Source of the DNA: Costus lasius
Taxonomy: Eukaryota > Streptophyta > Magnoliopsida > Zingiberales > Costaceae
Direction of reading: 5' to 3'
DNA: 64,000 bases
Assembly: GCA_027563935.2 (NCBI GenBank)
Contig: CM050449.1
Coordinates: 46,350,507-46,414,506, forward strand
Position 1 is the stretch's first letter. Each line of letters starts with the position of its first letter. Below the pieces are notes generated by a model, which was not told where the DNA came from, did no database searches, and saw only the letters and a program-made list of their open reading frames with translations. This document shows, one piece after another, positions 44,593 to 54,667 of this stretch. The position numbers were made by a program, and so were the translations under genes.

Positions 44593-46257
44593 TTGATTAA
44601 GATAGAAGGATATGATTTACCTATTGACTTGATTAGTCTTTCTATGAAAGACTATGACATCATTCTGGGCATGGATTGGCTGTCTGCCTATCATGCTACT
44701 TTAGATTGTTTTGAAAAGCTAATTACTCTGCATCTAAGTGATGGACAGCAACTGGTTATCCAAGGCCGGATTTCAGAACAAGAGCCTTTGGTGATATCTC
44801 ATCTGCAGGCCAGGAAGCTTTTAGCCCAGGGCTGCAAGGGGTATCTGGCGCATGTCAAGGTGCAGACTGAGCCTGATTTGGATCTGGCTAAAATTCCTGT
44901 GGTAAGAGAGTTTGCTGACGTCTTCTCTGATTTATCTGGGTTACCACCCAGCAGAGAAGTTGAGTTTGGTATCGAGTTGTTGCCAGGCACAGCACCGATA
45001 TCTAAAGCTCCTTACAGGATGGCAACTTCAGAACTGACAGAGCTGAAGAAGCAACTGGAAGAACTATTAGAGAAGGGGTATATTCGGCCCAGTGTTTCTC
45101 CATGGGGAGCACCTGTATTATTTGTGAAGAAGAAGGATGGTACTTTGCGCATGTGCATCGATTACCGTCAACTCAATCAAGTGACTGTTAAGAATAAGTA
45201 CCCATTACCCCGTATTGATGATCTCTTTGATCAGTTGCAGGGTGCTACTGTATTCTCTAAAATTGACCTGAGGTCTGGCTATTATCAGATGAGTGTTCGG
45301 GAGGAGGATGTACCTAAAACTGCATTCAGGACCAGGTATGGGCACTATGAATTTCTTGTTATGCCCTTTGGACTGACAAATGCTCCTGCGGTGTTTATGG
45401 ATCTGATGAACAGGGTATTTCATGAGCTCCTGGACAAATGTGTGGTCGTCTTCATTGATGATATTCTGATCTACTCCAAGAATGCGCAAGACCACTCTCA
45501 GGATTTGCGCAAGGTGCTGGAGATTCTGCGGCTGAAGCGGCTATATGCTAAGGCCAGCAAATGTGAGTTCTGGCTAGATCAGATTGGTTTTCTGGGACAC
45601 ATTATTTCTAGCCAGGGTGTGTCTGTGGATCCAGTGAAGGTCGAGGCCATTCTTCACTGGGGAAGACCTACTACAGCGACTGAGGTCAGAAGTTTTCTGG
45701 GCTTAGCTGGATACTACCGCCGCTTTGTGGAGGGTTTTTCCAAGCTGGCAGGTCCTCTGACTAAGCTAACTAGAAAGAATTTGAAGTTTGAGTGGTCTGA
45801 TGATTGTGAGTCTAGTTTTCAGGAACTGAAAAAGAGACTGACCAGTGCTCCTATCCTCATCATTCCCTGTGATGGAGAGAAGTTCATTGTTTACACTGAT
45901 GCCTCTGGTAAGGGTCTGGGTGCTGTACTGATGCAGCAAGGAAAAGTAGTCGCTTATGCTTCAAGGCAACTCAAAGATTACGAAGTAAACTACCCCACTC
46001 ATGATCTGGAGTTGGCAGCTGTAGTTTTTGCCTTGAAAATCTGGAGGCACTATCTGTTTGGACAGACATTTGAATTGTTTACAGATCACCAGAGTTTGAA
46101 GTATATCTTCACTCAGAAAGAGCTGAATATGAGACAGAGGCGATGGCTTGAATTGATAAAGGATTATGACTTCACCATCCAATATCAGTCTGGTAAAGCC
46201 AATGTGGTGGCTGATGCGCTTAGTCGGTATCCTGTGACTCAGATAGCTGCACTGTGA
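44593..46257 (+). pseudogene. Element C protease remnant, RT and RNase H
   Basis: It starts in the C-terminal part of the protease ([31 protein letters not shown]); the active-site Asp loop is missing. RT is whole: [29 protein letters not shown] with the catalytic pair at 45451-45462, and [19 protein letters not shown]. RNase H is whole: [47 protein letters not shown] and [10 protein letters not shown]. It ends at TGA 46255-46257, where B encodes Arg (ALRVSEW), a C-to-T change at a CpG. The ATG used for the coordinates is simply the first in frame. Confidence 0.93.
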
Positions 46258-47805
46258 GTCCAGGAGTGGCGACTATTGCAGGAGTTCAGTGACATGCATC
46301 TGAGTGTGACTCCGGGTGAGAGAGGCGGTCTTCTGGCTTCTCTCAGGGTTCAGTCAGACTTACTGCAGAGACTGAGATCAGGGCAGCAGTCAGATCAGGA
46401 TATTCTACGGTGGAAAGAGAGGTCTGAGCAAGGCTGGGATGAGAATTTCAGTATGTCGGATGATGGTCTCCTCAGATTCCGTAGAAGGGTCTGTGTCCCT
46501 GAGGACCCTGAGTTGAGAAATGACATTCTTAAGGAAAGTCATTGCACTAAGTATACCGTTCATCCTGGTAGTACCAAGATGTATCAGGATCTGAAAAAGA
46601 CTTTCTGGTGGCATGGTATGAAGAAGGATGTGCATTTGTTTGTGTCCAGATGTTTGACTTGCCAAACCGTGAAGGCTGAGCATCAGAGGCCGGGCGGTTT
46701 GATGCAGTCTCTCCCTATTCCTCAGTGGAAGTGGGAGCATATCAGTATGGACTTTGTGTGTGGGCTGCCCAATACCAGAAGGAATCATGATGCCGTATGG
46801 GTGATTGTGGACAGACTCACGAAGTCGGCTCACTTCTTACCGATCAAAATGACTTACAGTTTGGATCGGTTAGCAAAACTGTACATCGATGAGATTGTCA
46901 GATTACATGGAGTTCCATTGGACATTGTCTCTGATCGTGATCCTCGATTTCTATCCAGGTTTTGGAAGAAATTACAGGAAGATTTGGGAACTAATCTGAG
47001 TTTCAGCACTGCATATCATCCTCAATCTGATGGTCAGACAGAGAGAACTATTCAGACACTTGAGGATCTTCTGAGATCTTATGTGATTGACTGGTCTGTT
47101 GAGTGGGATCTGGACTTATCACTGATAGAGTTCACCTACAACAATAGCTTCCACTCTAGCATACAGATGGCTCCGTATGAGGCCCTATATGGGAGGAAAT
47201 GCAGAACACCTATATGCTGGGAGGAAACTGGGGACAGAACAGTGCTAAAGTCTGATGCTGTTCAGGAAGCCACTGAGAAGATCAGAGAAATTCAGAAAAA
47301 GATGAAGATTGCTCAGGATAGACAGAGGAGTTATGCTGATGTGAGGCGGCGTCCTCTTGAGTTTTTGGTGGGAGAGCATGTTTTCCTAAAGGTCTCGCCT
47401 ATGAAAGGGGTGATGAGATTTGGGAAGAGGGGAAAATTGAGTCCCAGGTACATTGGTCCCTTTGATATCATTGAGAGGGTTGGACCTGTGGCATACCGAC
47501 TTGCTCTGCCCCCATCACTGGAACACCTCCATAATGTGTTCCATGTTTCTGCACTCAGAAAATATTGTTCTGATCCTTCTCATGTTCTGGAGTTGGAACC
47601 TCTCCAGCTTGAAGAGAACATGACTTTTGTGGTGAAACCTCTCAGAATTGAAGATAGAAAAGAGAAAGTGCTGAGAAATAAGGTTATTCCACTTGTGAAA
47701 GTCGTCTGGGGAAATCAGTCTGTTGAAGAAGCCTCTTGGGAGGTTGAAGCAGAGATGAGAAAGGAGCATCCTCACCTGTTCAGTGACGGGCTTGGTCAGC
47801 TTTAG
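46258..47805 (+). pseudogene. Element C integrase with chromodomain-like tail
   Basis: The same frame continues after the TGA, with no further stop to TAG 47803-47805. It has zinc-binding residues ([35 protein letters not shown]) and catalytic residues in [20 protein letters not shown] and DGQTERTIQTLEDLL. These are followed by YEALYGRKCRTPICW, the GPF module (LSPRYIGPFDIIERVGPVAY) and the tail VEEASWEVEAEMRKEHPHLF. All recognisable integrase motifs are intact. Confidence 0.93.
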
Positions 47806-47821
47806 AGGACTAAAGCTCTAT

Positions 47822-47834
47822 AAGGGGGGGAGGA
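47822..47834 (+). other. Polypurine tract of element C
   Basis: The purine run aaggggggggaggat-type (positions 47822-47834) lies directly before the 3' LTR at 47835. Confidence 0.8.
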
Positions 47835-50800
47835 TGTAACGCCCTTGAATTTCTGAATTATGATTTAAGGTTAGAAATTCAGTTTATGTATTTTTATCGG
47901 TTAAAATTTTGGGATTTTTGCCTAATTGTAGGACTTTTCCCTACAGGGCAAAAATAATTATTTTTGTTGGGGCTTCGAACCCTCAACCTTGACTATTTGC
48001 TCCTGGAATTCTTCCACCATGGTGGCGCATATTTCTGTGTTATTGGAGTGGCGCATGGTGGTTAAGCCCAGGTAAGCCCATTAAAGCCGATTTCCACTTA
48101 AGTTAATTGGGTTATTGGATCTTGGATCCGTTTGGGGTGGAAAAAAAATAAAAAAAAAGGGGGAAAATTCGTGAGAGCTCCTCTCCCTCACGATTTGTGG
48201 TTTGTTTCTTGCCCTAGCCGCCTGTGTTGTCGCCCCTCACTGTGCTTGGCGCTCCTGCAAAATTTCTGACGCTGGTGGTGGCAGACTGGTGGTGGACGAA
48301 CTTTCTGGAGACCCCTGATCCCCTGTTTCGGCGTTTTCTCTGTGGGCGATTTTTCTGGTGAGTAATTCGATCCTAAGGAGTCTAATCCGAATTAAAATTC
48401 GTTATTTGCCATGATTATTCGTATGGGGTTGAATTCAAATAATTATAGGGTTTTAAAATCCTGTTCTGCTGAAATCTGCATTCGTTAATCTGACCTTTGT
48501 GTACTATAACCCCAATATCTCATGGTCTATAGATCCAAATCGCACGAAATAAATTTTGTATGAAACTAGATACATTCGGCTTTAATTTGAATCTGATATC
48601 GACCATATCCGAGCTGTATTCGTATTTCAATCTGTATTGCAATCTAGCTGTACAAAATCAGTTTTCTGAAATTCTGGATTTCGACCTTTATGTGTTCGAA
48701 CCATCATATCTCCCTAGGTATAGCTCGAAATCTTGTCAAATCAGTTTTATTAGACCGTAGGCTCGAAGAGCTTTATTTTGACTCCCATAACGCCTATTTT
48801 CGATTAGTTATTGGATCTGAAATAAATGTCGCAAGTCTGATATATGAATCTGTTTTCTTGAAATCTGAAATTCTGACCTTCCTATGTTCGAACCCTTATA
48901 TCTTCCTGTCTAAAATTCGAAATCTTGTGAAACCAGTTTTATTGGAATAGATTCAGAGAGCTTCATTTTGAATACAATATTGACTAGCTTTGGTTCGAAA
49001 TTGGACTAAAAATATATTTTGCAAACTGACAATATAAATCTGCTATGTTTTGGTTAGACGAATATTCCTTTGTGAGAAAAATTTACATTGTATGGTTTAA
49101 CCTCTTAAATTGTGGTCTGTAGTTCTTCTAAAATTTATTTGTTTGATGAGAAATTTTAGAGAAAACAAAATTTGGGATTTAACTAAGAACTTAGGAATTT
49201 TCGAAAATATAGTTCGAGCCAATTTTGGGGCTTTTGTCAATTTTCTTCACAAACGTGTAATTAAAATTATCTGTAGTGGGGGACTGAAATTAATTACATG
49301 AAATTTGTACGTTCTGTTAAGGTTCTGAAAGTGGCGCCCCTTACAGTAATTTTATAGCTCACGGTTTTAGGAATTTTGAGGAGATTATTTCATGAATAAT
49401 TTCTGTTCTGTATTTAAATGTTTGTTATATGAATAATTTCTGTTCTGTATTTAATTGTTTGTTATGTGGATATTTCCTGTTCTGTTTATATGTTGTGAAG
49501 TTTCTGAAAACCTTGAATGTGTTAAAACATTTGTGAGAACATAGAATGGTTTGACATGAATTAAGGTTAGTTGTAAGGAATTCACTCATATAATGTCTGT
49601 TCTGTGTTTAAGGACTGGATATTGGGGTGTGTCATTTTCTGGTTTGTTAGACTTTGGGCATAATGTAAGAATTAAGTAGTGGTTGATCCTACTTCTCTGT
49701 TTCAGTATAATCTGTTCTGTAAAATTATGCCCTAGTGTAGCACTCTTCCGTGTCCTTACCCTCCTTCTGTGGCGCTGTAATGGTGCTGATAGTCTACTAC
49801 GACCCTTGAGACACTATTTCTGTTCTGGGTATTGGAGGCCAGAGTGCCACGTCCTAACAAGACGGGGGCCACCCACTGATACCTCCTCTACCATTCAGTT
49901 CTGGGTTTTGGAGGCCAGAGTGCCACGTCCTAACAAGACGGGGGCCACCCACTGATACCTCCTCTACCATTCAGTTCTGGGTTTTGGAGGCCAGAGTGCC
50001 ACGTCCTAACAAGACGGGGGCCACCCACTGATACCTCCTCTACCATTCAGTTCTGGGTTTTGGAGGCCAGAGTGCCACGTCCTAACAAGACGGGGGCCAC
50101 CCACTGATACCTCCTCTACCATTCAGTTCTGGGTTTTGGAGGCCAGAGTGCCACGTCCTAACAAGACGGGGGCCACCCACTGATACCTCCTCAACCATTC
50201 AGTTCTGGGTTTTGGAGGCCAGAGTGCCACGTCCTAACAAGACGGGGGCCACCCACTGATACCTCCTCTACCATTCTGTTCTGGGTATTGGAGACCAGAG
50301 TGCCACGTCCTGACAAGACGGGGGCCACCCACTGATATCTCCTTTACCATTCTGTTTCTGATATGCATGCATTGTCTCGTCCTCGGCAGAGGTGGGGTCA
50401 GACCTTCTGTGGTCATCAGGCCTTCTGTGGCCTTTCTGTTTCCGATGTAGACTATCCGTTTGGACTCTGAAAATTCTGATTTTCTGTCTGTCAGTTCTGA
50501 TTTCTGTAGTTCTGTTTCGATCTGTATTTAGATGTATTAGGCGGTGTGGTTAGTTGGTATGGGTTGGTATATTCATATCCTACCTGTTTGATGCCTATTG
50601 TTACAAGTATCTGTATTTGATTGTGTTTGTTTCTGATATGAGCATGCATGTTAAGTTGATTTATCTTATCTGTTAAATAAAAAGAATTTCAACTTAAGTA
50701 TGATATTTTTGATGTGTACTATGGATGACTTTTAGTGTCTTTTACTCACTGAGCTTTTTAGCTCACCTCCGTTGTTTAAATGTTTTCAGGTGAGACATCA

Positions 50801-51379
50801 AGACAGTAATTGCTACAGCTAATATGACGCTAATGTTTGATGTCATTTCTAAGAATAGTCTTCTAAAGATTTATCAGGCCTGCGTGCCTAATTTATTATG
50901 ACCTATATGACATGTTTTATCTCCTGAGGGCTTATGCCTGTTTTCAGGATATTATATTATAGTTGTTTCGTTTAAATTATTGGATACAAGTCTTGGATTC
51001 TTTTATCGAATTGGTTCTTATTTTGAAATGTCCGATTTGAGATGTGTAACCGAATTTGTGTTGTTTATTTTAGTATCTGAATAATCAGTTCTGTATATTT
51101 CTGAAATTCCACATATGTGTAGTGTGGACGTTTGTTGTTGTTACAAGATATGTGTGTCTGTGCAGCAGTAGTTTAGAATACTTGCTGCCGGATTTTTTCT
51201 GGATTTCCGGATTTCTATTTCCTAGTAATCGATCCTATTCAGTTCTGTGCGGTTTTCTGTTCCGTAGTAATGTCCTTCGATGCCGCTTTCTTCTTGTGTT
51301 TTAATGGAAGAGTAAAAATTTTTTGAAACCCCGTATTTTACTTGTATGCGTGTGGGGTGTGATTCTGAGGGATGTTACA
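47835..51379 (+). repeat. 3' LTR of Gypsy element C (3545 bp)
   Basis: It pairs with 40577-44045. It is 76 bp longer, exactly one repeat unit. About seven substitutions were counted over the rest. It is followed by gacac (51380-51384). Confidence 0.95.
49823..50354 (+). repeat. 76-bp tandem array, seven units
   Basis: Units start at 49823, 49899, 49975, 50051, 50127, 50203 and 50279. One internal unit carries ctcaacc for ctctacc. It is homologous to the six-unit array at 42565. Confidence 0.95.
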
Positions 51380-52570
51380 GACACGATGAGTTAGGAAATA
51401 CCTTAAGAGCAATGTAGAGCGATGTCGATGAAGGCGCCCAAGTGTTCGCCCTCTGCAGTCTCGCACACACAGATCTCTTGAGTTCTATTCTTCCACGCCC
51501 GGTGCTAGCCTCGGGAAGAAGATCCAAGCCTTAGGGAGATACACTACTTCACTTGCGCCACCAAGAGAGATGAGGCGCCAAGAGAAGAAAGAAAACCGCC
51601 CAAGCCGCCAAGCCCTAGATCTCCTTGCGCCAAGAGGAAAGGAGGAAGAGGCTTGCGGTTATGGAAGATGCGCCCATTGCTTCAAGCACTCGCCCCTCTC
51701 CTTGTGTTCACGCCTTCAAGGATTAATTACCCACAAGAGGGGGCGACTAGGGTCATATTTATAGGGCAAGAGGCGGTTAGGGTAATGGCTAGGATCATGA
51801 CAAGTGTAGGGCTAGGATGAGGAGGTTTGAGATAAGGAAAGTCTCCAAGACATTTCCATAATTCTCATTCAACCTTACCTTTTGTTCCCACGCCTTTCCT
51901 TGTGCGCCAAGGCCTTGCCTTGTGCCTCAAGCAATGCCATAGAGGCATGCATTCCATCCTAGGAAGAGAGGGGGAGGCGCCCTTTACTTCCATAATGAAG
52001 CAAAGGCGCCAACATGACCCCATTATACCCTTTTAGCCTCTCATCTCTTCATGAGAACTTGTTATTGGGCCTCATTGGATAATGAGCTAGCCCAAACATC
52101 ATTGCATAGGTTGATTAAGCACTTGGATCCAATCTAATGCAACCCTAATCCAAATGTGACCAACCATGGTCAAATACGGGTCAACCTGCCAAAAATGAAG
52201 TTTGGCTCCAATAACATTCTTCCATCTCATCAGGCCCATTGGCGCTGATGAAATCTCCCAATTAGATCCGAGTTATCCAATAACACGATCATAAGGCTTC
52301 CCGATCAATACAAGAACTCAAGTATCAAGGTGTGCGACCCTGTAGGTTCCTCTGACGCTGGCAGTGCTGACCAAAGGTCATCACAAGCAGTGAGTGACAC
52401 CAAGCAGTGCATCGCTGCTACCCAGGTCGTTGGAATGGATATCGACATCGACATCCCCATCATCGCAACTAGGTACAGATGCATTACAGTCTCTTTGCCG
52501 TACTGATATCCGATTGGACAAGTGCGTCACCACTTGTTTTCATCCAATCTCATAGCTATGACTAAAACAG
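51380..52570 (-). repeat. 5' LTR of Copia element E, piece 2
   Basis: It resumes with the duplicated gacac and matches 31398-32580 of the other LTR. It includes the candidate TATA box (minus strand, 51756-51764). It is cut by element F after actaaaacag. Confidence 0.93.
52566..52570. other. Target-site duplication of element F (left copy, one mismatch)
   Basis: aacag here versus aatag at 59084-59088. The undisturbed site in the 3' LTR of E reads aaaataggttc, so the left copy has one later T-to-C change. Confidence 0.8.
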
Positions 52571-54667
52571 TGATGTAGGGGGGGAAGCGTGTGGCAACAA
52601 ACTACTAAATTAAAATTCAGTCATTTATTTTTGAATTTTCAGAAAATAGCATATTCATGAAAACAGCTAGAATTCCAGGAGTTCAGAAAATTATTATTTA
52701 GCAAATGTGGCAATGTCATAGAGGGGGTTCCAATCATTCAATATTCAAACTAAATGAACTGTATTGTAGAACTAAATTAGTTCTTTGCATGTGTATCAAA
52801 ATGGAGAGTAGACTCCTACTCGAGCATATAGATTTAGTGCAACCAATATAGCTAGTCAGATCGGTAAGTTAAAACTGCACAGAAATGTTTCAGATTGTAA
52901 ATTTTGCAATGCCGGCTAGATTAAACCGTTGATCCTGGACTTGCATCAACTAGTCCAAATGAAAGTGCAAGATGAGTGCTTCATTATCAAACCATAGTTC
53001 AAGATCTTTGTTGCACCGCTTGCTTAAGGTACCTGCGTAAAATACACTAATCAGATTAGTTTATAAAATTAATTTGCAGGAGTTAATCAGGTATGAAATT
53101 TTCTTATGCTTCAGTGGTTGATCCATTGTCGTTTTAGTTGGGGCAACTCGTCCAGCTTGTAGAGGAGGATCTGATCTTTTTGATAGATCCAAAGATGAGA
53201 AGTAGAGGCCTGTCCGTGAATGTTAAAAACCTGCCACAAGAAACTTAGTCAGATCACTTCTAAACAGAAAACAAAGAAACAAGAAACAGAGCCCTGAACA
53301 GGCAAGCGGGGTTGGTCGAAGATGTTGGAACTGGAGAGTTCATCGGCAATTATGACAACGGGAGGTGATGGAGAAGGTGAGGGTGGCGTGGGAGCGCTGA
53401 CAGGGGTGAAGCAACGGATCTTCAATCGGAACAGGGAAGTTACAGAAAGGAGGCGGCTGTATGGTCGGAACAGGGGAAGGTGCTCGAGTTACAGGGCTCC
53501 TCGCCGGACGGCCGGTGATGCACGGACGCCGAACCTGTTACAGTTGGGAGTTTCTGTGGTGATGGCGAAGAGGTGGCTGGAGTTTCTGGTGGAATGGTGG
53601 CCGGACGGAGGAGGGCGACGATGAAAGGCGGAACTGAGGCGAGAGCATGGCGGAAGCAGGGGAAACATGAGCGCAGAGCAGAGTTGGCCGGCGTTCGTCC
53701 GGTGGTCCACGATCGCCGGACCTGTTACGGTTGGAGGTCCCTCTGACGATGGCGAAGTGGTGGCCAGAGTTTGAGAGGGATTGGTGGCTTGTCGAAGGAT
53801 AACGGTGCTGGAAGACGGAAGTAGGGCGGAATCAGGGCGAGAACAGGGGATCGAAAGGAAGTTTCGATTCCGGTGATCGAGGTGGCGAATGGACGGATGC
53901 CGGCAGCTGGAGGTTTCTCAGGGGTAGGGACGATGGTGGCCAAAGTCTTGTAGAGATCCGGCCGGTGGATGATCGGCGGCGAAGTGACGAGTTTCTGGAA
54001 ATTCTAGAAACTGGGATACGTGTATGTTTGAGTTGGTTTCGTGAGGAAGAAGCTTGTGATTTCGTGAGGAAGAAACTTGTAGAGAAGAAGGGAAGAGGGA
54101 GGGACTCAGCCCTAGAAGGAGGTGAGGGGAAGGATAGGCGACACAAGCGCCTTAAATGAAAAACCATTTCCATTCAACAAAATCTGCAAATCTGCTGTTA
54201 CAAGGATGCAAGCGAGTGATACATATAGGTGAAACTTTGGCAAACATTGCAGGCGGACGTTTGCGGGGTGAACGTTGTAGTTTCCTTGTGGGCTGAGCGA
54301 GGGAGATGTTGATGTTTCCTTTGCTGGCTGCATGTGAACGTTGTAGCGTTTCCTTGTTTGTAGCGTGCGTGCGCCAGATGAAGTGATGAGATGAGCGTTG
54401 GCTGCAAAGAACTCCGAGATTTGTGTGATGAGAATAGTTGCATCTTGATTTTATTGCTGGTTGATCGAATGGAATAGTCTTGGGCCTCTTTTGTGGCAAA
54501 TTATTCCTGATAAGTGGGCTTCGCATGGGCCCTTTTGAAGTGGTTATTTATTGAGCTAGCTTTGTTGATTGAGCTTGCTAGCTTATTAGAGGAACCTCCA
54601 GGCCTTTGACTAGGGTACTCTTAAACTCTACTTGTGCCTTCTTGGCCTGTGGTCCCTGCCCCCATCA
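52571..54667 (-). repeat. 3' LTR of element F (2097 bp)
   Basis: On the plus strand it runs from tgatgtagggggggaagcg to cctgcccccatca. It contains a G-rich, CpG-rich stretch (53300-54150) with overlapping open frames on both strands that recur in the other LTR and show no domain. The last 13 or so codons of the element's ORF lie inside its right end. Confidence 0.92.

Larger units (their letters stand above)
40577..51379 (+). mobile_element. Gypsy element C, deletion derivative (10,803 bp)
   Basis: This is a chromovirus-type Gypsy element with 3.5-kb LTRs (40577-44045 and 47835-51379), a gacac duplication and an internal region of only 3.8 kb. Compared with A and B it lacks the gag start plus about the first 95 residues. 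It also lacks a block of roughly 0.66 kb covering the end of gag, both zinc knuckles and the protease active site. RT, RNase H and integrase remain apart from one stop. The LTRs show only about seven substitutions (near 0.2%) plus one extra 76-bp repeat unit. Confidence 0.95.

Noticed and set aside
53322..54173. ORFs of 60-124 residues in the GC-rich part of the F LTR, repeated at 57705-58749
   Set aside because: Overlapping frames on both strands follow from high GC. They are identical in both LTRs because of element duplication, and no domain is seen.
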